Below, piece after piece: positions 24,136-39,551 of a stretch of DNA of 64,000 bases (positions are counted from its first letter, which is position 1; every line of letters starts with the position of its first letter). Position numbers and translations under genes: made by a program. A model generated the notes under the pieces. That model was not told the DNA's origin. It ran no database searches and saw only the letters and a program-made list of their open reading frames with translations. The stretch covers positions 19,320,984-19,384,983 of the forward strand of contig BTRK01000005.1 of the NCBI GenBank assembly GCA_036245805.1. Reading direction: 5' to 3'. The stretch comes from Pristionchus mayeri (Eukaryota; Nematoda; Chromadorea; Rhabditida; Neodiplogasteridae).

Positions 24136-25600
24136 ATGGAGCCACCGGTAGTGCAACTTTCCCCCGATGAGTACACCCAGACGGGATCGGGCAACAAGAT
24201 ATTCAAGAATGCGTCCATCTTCGGCAGTCAGAACATCGTCATTCACGGAAAGGTTGAACTACAATCCAAATGGTGTACTTTTACTGTAGAATGACGATTT
24301 TTTCCCTCCCTCAGATATGAGTCATGGCAGAATAGTGGTTGGTTGCAGTCCATTCTGATGCGTGACTGCATGCTGCGAGGGGATCTGACGGGTATTCGAA
24401 TGGGCAAGTACTGCTACATCGGAGAGAGGAGTCTCATCAGGGCCAGCCACAGGAAGTTCTCCAAGGCACGACACTGCTTCTATTATTCTTGTTACAAAAT
24501 CATAAAAATACTATAAATCTCAATTTTCTTGTCAATTGTTGGCTGTCCTTAGTCAGTCCTTTCCTCTCAGGGTGCGACGATGTTTCCCCTCCACATCGGT
24601 GACTTCGTGATCGTCGAAGAAGACTGCGTCCTGGTCGCTGCGCAGATCGGTGGGGGACTTACTAGTGATTATCGATTATTACTTTCTCATTTTTCTTAAT
24701 GAACTCAGAGGTAGGGAGGGAATTATGATTAGGAACTTCATGATAACTCCACCGACGAATCATATCGTCCCTTATTCGACCCCTGATGAATCTCATTAGT
24801 GAATTTCGAATCTCTCTTGTGGGTCTGATTGTACTCCCCACAGAGTGGCACCTCCCGGTAGTGCTAGGAGGGGAAGGGAAGGAGACATTCCACGGTGATC
24901 GGACGACCTCCTTATCGTCCCCTGCAAGGACAGAGGGACGGGCAATAGGTCATGGGATTGGTGGAAAGGAACCGAAGATCAGTGGATGAGAACGAAAGAA
25001 CTCTGAACTTTGAATAGTTAGGAAGAATTGTGAAAGTTTGAATAGTGGCCTAGTGAGATATAACGAATAATGAAAATGTACAAACAAGATGTTCAGGTTC
25101 GTACACGCACATTGGGAAGGGCGCGATCCTGGGTAGATCATGTATCATCAAGGAGTGCTGCAAGTGAGTAATTATAGATTGAGAAGTTATTACGGCAGTG
25201 GGTACTGTAACCATCTCGCTGCTCAGAGTGGAGCCGGGTGCGGTGATTCCCTCTGACTCGACCTTCCCGCCATTCTCTGTGATAGCAGGCAATCCCGGTG
25301 AGTGGAGAATGGAAAGTTGAAATGTAGGGAGAGTGAATGGCTGGACATTTGTAAAGAAAGACCATCGGAAGGGTGATCACTCCCTCTGTATTACATTGGA
25401 AATAATAATTAAAATAGTTCCGTAGTTCCGTAGTTCCGAAAACTATAGTAGTTCCGAAAACTTGGTGATCTTTGATCTCTGTATTCAATCGATAATGCTT
25501 AGCACGAGTGGTCGGTCGAGTGCCCGAATGCACGCAAGAGTTGATGTCTCAAGCAGCGAGAGAACTTTACGACAGCCACGTCATCCCACAAAAAAAGTGA
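24136..25600 (+). CDS. DCTN5: Dynactin subunit 5 (p25)
   Basis: Left-handed beta-helix (hexapeptide repeat) subunit of the dynactin pointed-end complex, used for cargo attachment of dynein. Exons: 24136-24252, 24349-24475, 24571-24649, 25096-25163, 25227-25297, 25503-25600. The product has [114 protein letters not shown] and a C-terminus [19 protein letters not shown]. This follows human DCTN5 block by block ([49 protein letters not shown]). The second intron has a GC donor. It lies downstream of Arp3 on the same strand, possibly in one operon. Confidence 0.93.
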
Positions 25601-26361
25601 TCTACCCTTATCGAACCATCGATTTTGTAGATACCGTATTCCACGTACCATAATTATTGTGAAATTTCAAATATCATATTTGATCGGAGAGTAGAAGGGA
25701 ATAACAGTGAAAACGATGATAATAACTCAATGCCTTCCTCCCCTTTCCCGTGTCGCCTGCCACCCGTATCTACGATTGGGATTCGTTTCGAGCCATCTGG
25801 TTAAATGGACTTTCACGTTATTTATTGGGCCGAAAATGTGATTGTATAGATAAAGATTTTTTCAAAGATCAAAGGATGAAAGGACTAGAACACAGTGAAT
25901 TCTGCTCATGGATACATTTGAAAAATTTTTTTTTTGTAATTCGAACGGTTCAGAAATCAATTATTCATTATGAAATCTGTTATCTCGAATGCCCCCTGTG
26001 TTCATTCCACTTCTTCAGCTATCTTTCTCTCATCATTCTCTAATGGGAACATCCTTCTCTCGTCTCTTCTCTGGTTGATTTTTGGAGGGGCAAAGTCTGA
26101 GAACGGGTTTTGCGTGTTCCCCCCCCCCCCCCTCTTCCTCCCTTGCATCATCCCTGCCACATGGCCTTCTCTGATTCATATCTGCTCAATCTCTGCTCAT
26201 TACATTTCGAATAATTTATCGAAGACAAGATAGTACAGACATGCCGACATAAAGTGATGGGAACACCCGCACAACTACCGAAGCAGCCATAAAGAGGATA
26301 TCCTCAGTTATCGCAGCTCGGATTTTATCGGAGGAATACGGTAGCCTAGACGACGAATCGA
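25601..26361. other. Intergenic region between convergent genes
   Basis: AT-rich, with a 14-base C run at about 26119-26132. One 97-codon open frame (25750-26043) has no recognisable features and irregular composition, so it is not called. Confidence 0.4.
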
Positions 26362-28141
<1,780 letters not shown>

Positions 28142-28174
28142 TGCTGACCTCTTGTCTGCGAGAGATGGGGAGGG

Positions 28175-28182
28175 TTTATATA
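28175..28182 (-). promoter_or_regulatory. TATA box of cathepsin L copy 1
   Basis: TATATAAA on the minus strand about 35 bp upstream of the ATG, in a GC-rich flank. The distance leaves only a very short 5' leader before the GGTCAG/CA/ATG start, so the leader may be replaced by trans-splicing. Confidence 0.6.
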
Positions 28183-28585
28183 GGGGGAGGGGGAGACTCC
28201 GCCCACTCGGGAGGGACAGGGAGGACCGAGAGAAGGAAGGATCAGGTGATGAGAGAGACACGGAGAGTCACCGGAGGGTAGAGATGATCAGATGGAAGGA
28301 AGATCAGAGAATGAAAAGAGAGAAGAGGGAATGCCAGAGGGGAGAAGAGAGAGAGTTCGAGGCACTTCTAGACTCATCTAGAGTGCGTGTCATCTGTGTG
28401 GTCACGAGTCGAAGGAGGAAGAAAGGAGACGAGAGGGGGGAGGGAGAGGGGGGACAAAGGGTGCTAATAGCAGTCGGCAGCTGATCCAGTGGGTGATTGA
28501 GTGACAGAAGGTCTCGTTTTTGAATTCTGACGCAACAAAACATTCTTTATTGTATGTGAGTAGGTACGGTAGCGAGAGTAGATAA
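28183..28585. other. Purine-rich spacer between the two cathepsin genes
   Basis: Strongly G/A-rich on the plus strand. Open frames here are low-complexity and mirror each other on both strands; no gene is supported. It would contain the promoter of copy 1 and the 3' end of copy 2. Confidence 0.5.
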
Positions 28586-30289
<1,704 letters not shown>

Positions 30290-30428
30290 CGTCGATTCTC
30301 CTTCTCCCGTCACATCGTCCCCTTTTATTCACTCATTCTGCGGAGGAGAAAGGAATGATTCAGAAGTGTATATCACTGGATACACATTTCTGTTATTCAC
30401 GGAAGTGGTATCTATCATTAGAATTTGT

Positions 30429-31279
30429 ATATGAGGGCGTTTGCCGAAGAACCGAACATAGGCTGGCACAGCAAAAAAAGTCGATTTTCCAATTTCATGT
30501 GATTTGGGGTTCTCAAGGGTCGTGATAAAGATAGGCATATTCATTTTGCACGTGGAGCTTCTGTTGGCTCCAGACGACGTTGCGTCGAATTCACATTTTC
30601 ATGAATTCCTCGGCTCTATGAAGCGCTAAAATTAGCCGAACAAGTTTTCCAGGGTAGAATTTTATGACGAACACGCCAGTATACTTCATTTTTACTAATT
30701 TTGTAATTAAAAAATTAAAAATTCAACTTTTCTCTAAGTAAATCCCGAGCTTAGCAAATATACCTATAGGAGCGCCGCAAAGAGAGGATTCCAAATCTAC
30801 AATTTTGTCCAATTTCGACATCAAAATTTTAAGAAAACCTAAAAAAAGTGGTCAGTTTTTGCTTGAATTGACTCATTCTCTCCCCTTGAATCCGACTCTC
30901 TCTCACCACACCGCGAGAGAGGCAGGGGAGGGAGGACTGCCAGAGGGAGAATGGTGGTGGGGTTAGAGAGAGTCGTGGTCAAGGGGAGAGAATGAGTCAA
31001 TTCGAGCAAAAACTTACCACTATTTTTTTTTCATCATAAAATTATACCCCGGAAAACTTGTTCGGCTAATTTTGGCGCTTCATAGAGCCGAGGAATTCAT
31101 GAAAATGTGAATTCGACGCAACGTCGTCTGGAGCCAACAGAAGCTCCACGTGCAAAATGAGTATGCCTATCTTCATCAGCACCCTTGAGAACTCCAAATC
31201 ACATGACATTGGAAAATCGACTTTTTTTGCTGTGCCAAAATATTCCGGATCTGCTCGAGTTTTGTGCAAACGCTCTCAT
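30429..31279. mobile_element. Foldback (long inverted repeat) element E1
   Basis: Left arm begins ATATGAGGGCGTTTGCCG near 30429. The right arm ends in its reverse complement (TTTGTGCAAACGCTCTCATAT, near 31260-31279). The arms pair over roughly 400 bp, for instance GCGACGTTGCG-type segments at 30580 and 31120 and GAGAGAATGAGTCAATTC pairs at 30870 and 30985. No coding frame. It separates cathepsin copies 2 and 3. Confidence 0.7.
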
Positions 31280-31629
31280 ATGTCACATTCCGATGATTGG
31301 CAATCACTTGATGGGCAAATGTCGTCACTGTGTCGTCACAAATGTCGTCACTGGCAAATGTCGTCACCACTTCTAGTAAATTCTAGTAGATCTACGCCTG
31401 CATACTGCCTTCGAATTTTTTTGGTTTTGGTACAGCAAATTTTACGAATGATCAAATGTCTAGGTTAAAAATAAGACTGAAAAAAATGTGCGGGGATATA
31501 TATGAATGAGTATGGTAAAATCATGTGCTATTTCATATTTTATATTTTCGAAATGTTTTTTTCTCAATTCATAAATATTTATCATTGGACCACCGGAAGG
31601 TATACTTAGCGGCTGAAATATAGAGTAAA

Positions 31630-32095
<466 letters not shown>

Positions 32096-32146
<51 letters not shown>
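32096..32146. repeat. (TA)n microsatellite
   Basis: About 25 TA units just 5' of the truncated cathepsin exon. Its TA dinucleotides are insertion targets for the elements that follow; the tract resumes at 33414-33437 on the other side of the mariner-like insert. Confidence 0.95.
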
Positions 32147-32150
<4 letters not shown>

Positions 32151-33414
32151 CAGGTTGGAACAAAAGTTTTGCACGATTTTCAAATTTTCTTGTCCGGCAT
32201 ACCCTGGCATTTATTTACAAAATTATTTAATGTTGTTGCATGTATTCGTTGAGGGCTTGGATACTCTTTCTATCACACATTAGTATTACCCATACTATTT
32301 CATATTGTGGTGATATTTTAAAGTCAAAGTTACTACATTTGATAACTGAACAACATAATTTTGGGGTCTGCACTCTATGGGCACCGAAGATAATGCAAAT
32401 ATGAAGGTGTATTTGGAAAGTATGATGAACAGGCATGATAAAATACTATGACAATGGGGATTATCACAAATGGCGTTCCAGAAACTTAGGTCATGTTTGA
32501 TCTCGCGCCAAAAGGGGCTTGGTCTGAATTAGTTGCCTTCACCGCATAGCCGTAGCCGTAAGTCTATCGATCTCAAATGCATTTAAACTTTAAGTACCTT
32601 CCATGATAAGCTCAAAATTATTTTTGCGTGGATATACAATGCTTCAATTTTAAAAATGCAATATTGCATACTCAGATACTGATATTTTAGTGTCCAAATT
32701 GCTGTTTCATTGAATGTCATGTTTCCAGCAGAAAAGGGAGCTCATACTTTATATGGTTAACTGAACAAGCAACTCTTACTCTATCACTTATTGGCTTGGC
32801 CGACTCAGGGGATAGCTTCCTTTTGAGGAGATCGACTTGAACTATGTACACCGAATTTCAATATTTTGGCTGTGATGATCATGATTCAAAATTTCAGAAA
32901 ATCTAAATTTTCTTGAAGTGGAAAAGGGTATGGTCCAGCATCCCTCTATGGTATAAAGCCCCACGGTAGCATATTTAAAAACACTTAAGATCAAGCCAGT
33001 ATGATTGATTGTCGAACCAAGAAATGCGATCCAGTGAGCAACGTTACTTCGCGAATGTTGGAATTTAATGGCCTGTAATCCTTGCTAAATTGAAGTAACC
33101 ACCAGATCCTACATAGCTTTAGAGAGAACTACCAACGGGGTTTTCACTCCACTATGTGAGATTATACCATGATTTGTTCTGTCAGAATATGAGCGTGATA
33201 AACAAATGTTCATGTAACTCAAAAATTTCACATTTAACGAAACCTGTTTTTTTCGCAAACCCTCAGAGCAGGATTCGATTTGAAGTAGCGGATATATTTA
33301 ACAAATAGTCCCTAAATATATGCTATCTGGTTATATCGGCCCGATTAAAGTGAAGCCTTTTAAGCAATTTCAAACTTCATGGTCGAAATCGTGCAAAACT
33401 TTTGTTCCAACCTA
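32151..33414. mobile_element. Mariner-like element, degenerate, with 28-bp terminal inverted repeats
   Basis: Left end AGGTTGGAACAAAAGTTTTG (continuing CACGATTT) is repeated in inverse at the right end (GTGCAAAACTTTTGTTCCAA followed by CCT). It is inserted in TA repeats. The length of about 1.26 kb equals that of a mariner transposon, but no open frame over about 70 codons is left on either strand and I cannot see a DDD/DDE motif. Probably a dead or non-autonomous copy. Confidence 0.7.
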
Positions 33415-33437
33415 ATATATATATATATATATATATA

Positions 33438-34890
33438 CAGTAGCGGACAAAAGTGTAGCCCCAAAATTCGAATTGCTATAACTTCTTTCAAAATTGAGCT
33501 AGAGACATATGGTTTGGACCATTCGATAGATGAATGTCAGGAGAAGATAGTCATACGGTGCCTGATCTGAAACACATTTTTCGCGGGTTTCAGAATTTAA
33601 TTTTCGGCATCACAATATTCATGTATTTTTTGAAACTCGCCCGTAAATTGACGTGACCTCACACAAACCTGTAATAGAACTATTACCATTGATGTTTACA
33701 ATCAACTATCTGGCTTGCCCATTGCACATCAGAAAAAGGTAATATCCGAAATGTGTTTGGATGGCTATATCTTCGGTCCCAGTTGAGCGATACGGCTCAT
33801 ATTTTGCAGGTACTATACACTAATAGTGAAGAGACACTTTGACAAGTTTGATAGTGATCAGACAACAAATTTCAAAAATCGAAAAATTTTGGACCCAACT
33901 TTTCACTGATATGGAATCCTCATTTAACGCTATCGAAAAAATCCGCTTTTTTTGCAAATTTAAGCAGAAACTATTAATGAATAAGTGTCCAAAATCGCAA
34001 AATCAGACGACTCTTCCAGCACATTTTACACCCTAATAGCCATCGAGGGTCAGAGAGCCGTCATCGAGGGTCAGAGAGCCGTCAAACACGGTACAGGGTT
34101 AAATTTAATTTTGTTCAAATTGCATAAAACGTACCTATCAGCTTCCCAAGAACTAGGTATGCACATTCCTCATTGAATTGGAGCCATTCTTAAAGAATTT
34201 CTCCCGTTAGGCTAGGTCGCCTTTCGCTTCGGGCCATTTCGAACAACTTTCGCCATTCTGACCCTCGATGGCTATTAGGCTGTAAAATGTGCTGGAAGAC
34301 TCGTATAACTTTACGATTTTGGACACTTATTCATTAATAGTTTCTGCTTAAAGTTGCAAAAAAGCGGATTTTTTCGATAGCGTTAAATGAGGATTCCATA
34401 TCAGTGAAAAGTGGGGTCCAAAATTTTTCGATTTTTGAAATTTGTTGTCTGATCACTATCAAACTTGTCAAAGTGTATCTTCACTATTAGTGTATAGTAT
34501 CTGCAAAATATGAGCCGTATCGCTCAACTGGGACCGAAGATATAGCCATCCAAACACATTTCGGAGGTCTCGAAAAATCGATATATTACCTTTTTCTGAT
34601 GTGCAATGGGCAAGCCAGATTGTTGATTGTAAACATCAATGGTAATACTTCTATTACAGGTTCGTGTGAGGTCACGTCAATTTACGGCTGAGTTTCAAAA
34701 AATACATGAATATTGTGATGCCGAAAATTAAATTCTGAAACCCGCGAAAAATGTGTTTCAGGTCAGGCACCGTATGAGTATCTTCTCCTGACATTCATCT
34801 ATCGAATGGTCTAAACCATATGTCTCTAGCTCAATTTTGAAAGAAGTTATAGCAATTCGAATTTTGGGGCTAAACTTTTGTCCGCTACTG
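33438..34890. mobile_element. Foldback element E3 with Tc1/mariner-type ends
   Basis: Starts CAGTAGCGGACAAAAGTG after TATATA and ends CTTTTGTCCGCTACTG before TATA. The two arms (about 33438-34060 and 34258-34890) are near-perfect reverse complements over some 620 bp, leaving about 200 bp in the middle. The left arm border holds two copies of CATCGAGGGTCAGAGAGCCG. The CAGT start and TA flanks are typical for Tc1/mariner-mobilised elements. Non-coding. Confidence 0.85.
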
Positions 34891-34895
34891 TATAT

Positions 34896-36045
34896 CAGGC
34901 CCCTCACGAGAGAATCGGGACAATGAGTTGACATTGAAAATATAAATGTTAGACTTTGATAGTATTTTATGACGGGGGTGGGGCCTAGAATAGTTTTCTT
35001 GTTCGTTTGGACACCATTTCATCTTGCAGCTGCAGCAGGCTGCAGCAAACCTGAGCTGTAGGGCAGTGGTTATTGAGTTTTTCACCGAAAAAAGCAGTGA
35101 TATTTGTTCTCAAAAGTGTTTCTGCGGTTCAACGAACGATTTTTGCACTGATTGTTTAGTTCTCACTTTTGCGACCGTTGCAGCAGAAGCATGGTACACC
35201 AGTTTTTATTTTACCATTTGAACACTGATTTTTCGCGCCACTCCAAACTTATCCAGTTTGTAGAGCTCGAAATTCTGCACATACAAGATTTTTTGTCGAT
35301 TTTATCTCTGTGGTCCTGGCACATTCCCAAGCCTACGAAAACCTTATAGCGGGCTGCACAGTTCACTCACAGTTGAACTGAACTGTCCCAGTCGCAAGTT
35401 CGAATCCCAGCAATGGCACTCTATTTTTTTGCCAAGTAGTTGCATAGAAAATTTAAGCTTGGAAGTGTTTAGGGTCATAAAATTGAACTATAATGATGGC
35501 AAAACATTGGTTTGCCATGGCTGGGGTTCGAACTTGCGACTGGGACAGTTCAGTTTCACTGTGAGTGAACCGTGCAGCCCGTTATAAGGTTTTCGTAGGC
35601 TTGGGAATGTGCCAGGACCACAGAGATAAAATCTACAAAAAATCTGGTATGTGCAGAATTTTGAGCTCTACAAACTGGTGAAGTTTCGAGTGGCGCGAAA
35701 AATCAGTGTTCGAACGGGAAAATAAAAACTGGTGTACCATGCTTCTGCTGCAACGGTCGCAAAAGTGAGAATTAAATAATCAGTGCCAAAATCGTCCGTT
35801 GAATCACAGAAACACTTTTGAGAACAACTATCATCACTTTTATCGGTGAAAACTTCAATAATCGATGTCCCATGTTTCACCTTTGCAGCAGACTGCTGCA
35901 GTTGCAGCGCGTGGGAAAAATCTGAAACATCAGTTTTAGTTTAATCCAGTCAAGTACTAAATGGAAACATAATAATCAAAATTTTTGAAATTTCGAATGT
36001 CAACTGAAAATGCCGACTTGTCCCGATTTTCTCGTGAGTCGCCTG
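34896..36045. mobile_element. Foldback element E4, tRNA-like segments in its arms
   Basis: Begins CAGGCCCCTCACGAGAGAAT and ends ATTTTCTCGTGAGTCGCCTG, with long arms meeting near 35470. Both arms contain a GCGACTGGGACAGTTCAGTT-type segment joined to AGTTCGAATCCCAGC, which resembles a Pol III B box. No open reading frame that survives in both arms looks coding. TA-rich flanks on both sides. Confidence 0.8.
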
Positions 36046-36050
36046 ATATA

Positions 36051-37118
36051 CAGTCGCGCCAGAAAGTGAGTAGACGATTTTTATTTTTGATATAACTTTT
36101 GTTGTAGCTGATTTCGCAATTTGGATGTTGTGGTACTATATACCAAATCCATCGAGGAATACGATGCGTGCATTGCTTCATCAATTGCATCATCGCTGAT
36201 TGCGTGATGACGCAATCAAAGTGTACTTTTTCAAAACGGCATTATTCTTACATAGATTTTTTCCTACTCGCCAAACTTTCTGAGGTTGGAGATATGGCTG
36301 AGGACTACCCAGAAAAAAATTTTGAAGTTGCTGCGCGACCGCACCTTTGCTGCAGCCTTGCTGCAGCAAAGGTCATTTCCTGCCCGCGGCATTCGTTTGT
36401 CTGAGGTATACTAGGGCCGGGAAACACCTTGTTTATGCCTGTACTCTCTAGCTCATAGGGGTAAACAGGGTGTTTCTCGACACCAGTATACCTCAGAAAA
36501 ACGAACGCCGCGGGCAGGAAAGGAATCCAATCGCTCTAAAAAGTTGGTAATCATATCTTTAATACATCGTGAACACGACTAAGCAAAAATCAGATTTTTA
36601 AATAAATTTTCCTTAAAGTTATGAATGTCCAAATAATGGTCATGCAAAAAAGTGATTTTTTCATGCCCTGAGGGCAAATTTCAAGATATAGCTTTCTCAT
36701 TCTCAGGATCATGTGCACTCATTATGGCGATCATTTTGATGCTTTGGACGAGTGCCTAGCTCATCTAGAAGCCGAGTTCTGAATTTGCGACCCTGTTTTT
36801 GCAGCAAGGCTGCAGCAAAGGTGCGGTCGCGCTGCAACTTCAAAATTTTTTTCTGGGTAGTCCTCAGCCATATCTCCAACCTCAGAAAGTTTGGCGAGTA
36901 GGAAAAAATCTATGTAAGAATAATGCCGTTTTGAAAAAGTACACTTTGATTGCGTCATCACTACGCAATCAGCGATGATGCAATTGATGAAGCAATGCAC
37001 GCATCGTATTCCTCGATGGATTTGGTATATAGTACCACAACATCCAAATTACGAAATCAGCTACAACAAAAGTTATATCAAAAATAAAAATCGTCTACTC
37101 ACTTTCTGGCGCGACTGT
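36051..37118. mobile_element. Foldback element E5
   Basis: Begins CAGTCGCGCCAGAAAGTGAG and ends CTCACTTTCTGGCGCGACTG, immediately following E4 with only ATATA between them. The arms pair over roughly 480 bp, with the centre near 36590. The mirrored frames containing FFLLAKLSEVGDMAEDY in both arms are a by-product of the palindrome. Confidence 0.85.
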
Positions 37119-38409
37119 ATATCACAGGTATCACCAGTCAGTGGAGGTATGTGGGAACAATTTCCAACTTTTATTTTTTGTTTGCCTTCATATAATAGTG
37201 GTAGCATACACTAGAGCCAACTTCTCGAAAAATCTAGGCCACAGGTCCCAGAGCCGGCTTTTAGGAATTTTCCGGTTTTGCTCCCGGCTATACTGTGTCT
37301 CAGCTCCCAGACGAGCTAGAGACATGGTTTTTTTTTATTTTTAGTTTTTACTCGCACGCGATCTCAAGAGGTCAACGAGGCACCGGGTGTGATCTACCCT
37401 TCATTTCTCCGTTGTTTCTTCAACTATTTCATTGTTTTCGATTGATTGTTGTTTTAGACGATACTATACAATGCATTCAATACTAATATGCGGATGCACT
37501 GTTTTCATTTTTCAAGAAAATCGATATTTGATAATAATCGTTCAAATAAGAAAGAAAAGTGGTTCTAGGAGTAGTATTAATATCTATAATATATATATTG
37601 TGCATTGTATGTTCTATTTGGAGGGTAAATACTTTTTACGTGGTATTATTAATGAAAACGCTTATCTAAAAATATAGCAAAAAGGGTGTGCTGGTTAGGG
37701 AACGAACCTGTGTCGAGATTTTGCAAAATATTCCGGCGTGTTATCCACTACACCAAGGACGCAGACAAGCTCGAGGCGATTGAGCACATACAAGACTAGG
37801 TGAGGCAAGGCGTTGTATTGTACGCATACAATTCAACAAGATTCGAATAATTCGAAATGCTATTATTTCAGAGGCGCACCCAAATAAAGTATGAGTTCAG
37901 CATACCATTCGATTCCTCTCATCGAGATCTAGCGATTGAGCTATAGTTTGCCTTGGGCCCGAAATTATGGTAAAAATCAATAATTTTAATCGATTTATGA
38001 AAATGTGAATTAAAAAATCAACGGCCCAATTGTACAGGCGTATTCTCCTGAAAATTCTGGTCAGATTGCGTTTTTTTCAGAGCATCAGACTCATCCTGAA
38101 CGGAATAACAGGGCTCCAAAGAAGCGAGATTTCAGCCTCCGAGAAGTTTGACGACGTCTCACATCGTTGAAAACGAAAATTTGCGACAAAACTCGACGCT
38201 ATCTTGTGAGGGACCATAAGGGCTGCCCAAAAACAACAATACAAGGGAGGGTCAATAAATGTGCCAAGACCACCCTTATTTTAGTGGATTCTTACGTGAC
38301 ACGCGTGATAAAACGGGGTGTTGCAGAAAATAGTCTAACTTAAACCCGGCACTAGGTCGGATGAGAACCGTCTGATGAGAACCAAAAAAAGGTCCCTCCT
38401 CCAGCATAT
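37119..38409. other. Repeat-rich intergenic stretch with tRNA-like and palindrome fragments
   Basis: Contains a fragment (about 37200-37330, GAGCCGGCTTTTAGGAATTT) related to the giant palindrome at 56-60 kb, the tRNA-like sequence near 37690-37760, and near 38300 a TTCTTACGTGACACGCGTGA stretch resembling the end of element E6. No gene is supported. Confidence 0.5.
37687..37756 (-). other. tRNA-like sequence, probably a tRNA-derived repeat
   Basis: On the minus strand GCGTCCTTGGTGTAGTGGAT resembles an A box and D arm (GTGT/ACAC stem). GGTTCGTTCCCTAACC downstream resembles a B box with one mismatch. The acceptor stem and T stem do not pair properly and no clean anticodon arm is visible, so it is not called a functional tRNA. 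Confidence 0.35.
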
Positions 38410-39547
38410 CACGCCCCTCACGAGAGAATCGATCTGATTTTGGGAAAGAGGGCATTTTTGGCTCTCGGGTTTTCGATGGTTTTGAGCTTCCCTACACTCA
38501 ACTAACACCACTCTAACCGGAATAGTTCATACGACCATTCCTCTTCGAGTTGCAGCACCGGTCGCTTACTCACGTCTTACTTTGCCGACCACTTAGAACA
38601 CTTCGAAATTAAGTTAGAACGCTCATTTCTCGTTTACCCAGCTAACTTTCGATGATCTATCGACCAGTATAGTTCATAAGACCATGGTGTCATTTTTGAG
38701 GGCACCACATTCATCGAGGTGTAGTTTGAAAACCGCTCGAAAAATATCTTCAATTTTGATATGGTGGATGCATTTTTCCGAGACGATTCGATTGAGGGGC
38801 TTATGCTCCCACATCTCGGGAGGTAAGTTAGTTCTGCATGCGAAAAACATTTTCAAATGATTTGAACTTTTTTCTGACAGTGGATTTTATTACATTTCCC
38901 CTCGTTCCGCTCTGACATTGTTCAGTCGCACGGCCTTTCAAATAAGTTTCACGGAATGAATGGGTGACAAGATAATACATAACAGTTAATCAGTGAAACT
39001 TATTTGAAAAGCCGTGCGACTGAACAATGCCAGAGCGGAATGAAGGGAAATTTAATTAAAATCCACTGTCGGACAAAATTTCAAATCATTTGAAAATGTT
39101 TTTCGCATGCAGAACTAGCTTACCTCCCGAGATATGGGAGCATAAGCCCCTCAATCGAATCGTCTCGGAAAAACGCATCCATCATACCAAAATTGAAGAT
39201 ATTTTTCGAGCGGTTTTCAAATTACACATCGTTGAATGTGGTGCCACCAATAATGAAACCATGGCCTAATTAACTAAACTAGTCGATAGAGCATCGAAAG
39301 TCAGCTGGGTAAACGAGAAATGATCGTACTAACTTAATTCCGAAGTGTTCTAAGTGATCGGAAAAGTAAGACGTCAGTGAGCGACCGGTGCAGCAGCTCG
39401 AAGAGGAATGGTCGTATGAACTATTCCGGTTAGGGGGGGGGGTCTTAGTTGAACCTAGGGAAGTTCAAAACCATTGAACACCCGAGCCAAAAATGCCCCC
39501 TTTCCCAAGATCAGTCATTTTGAGTCGATTCTTACGTGAGGGACGTG
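38410..39547. mobile_element. Foldback element E6
   Basis: Begins CACGCCCCTCACGAGAGAAT and ends TTCTTACGTGAGGGACGTG, with long arms (centre near 38970). The left terminus is almost identical to that of E4, marking a common family with different interiors. Both arms carry ATTTGAAATGATTTGAAC-like and GGGCATTTTTGGCTC segments. Flanked by ATAT. Confidence 0.8.
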
Positions 39548-39551
39548 ATAT

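Noticed and set aside
36168..37000. Pair of 78-79 codon frames with HCFINCIIADC in both arms of E5
   Set aside because: Identical mirror copies caused by the palindrome, no start context, no family.
37687..37756. Functional tRNA gene
   Set aside because: A and B boxes are present but the acceptor and anticodon stems do not form.
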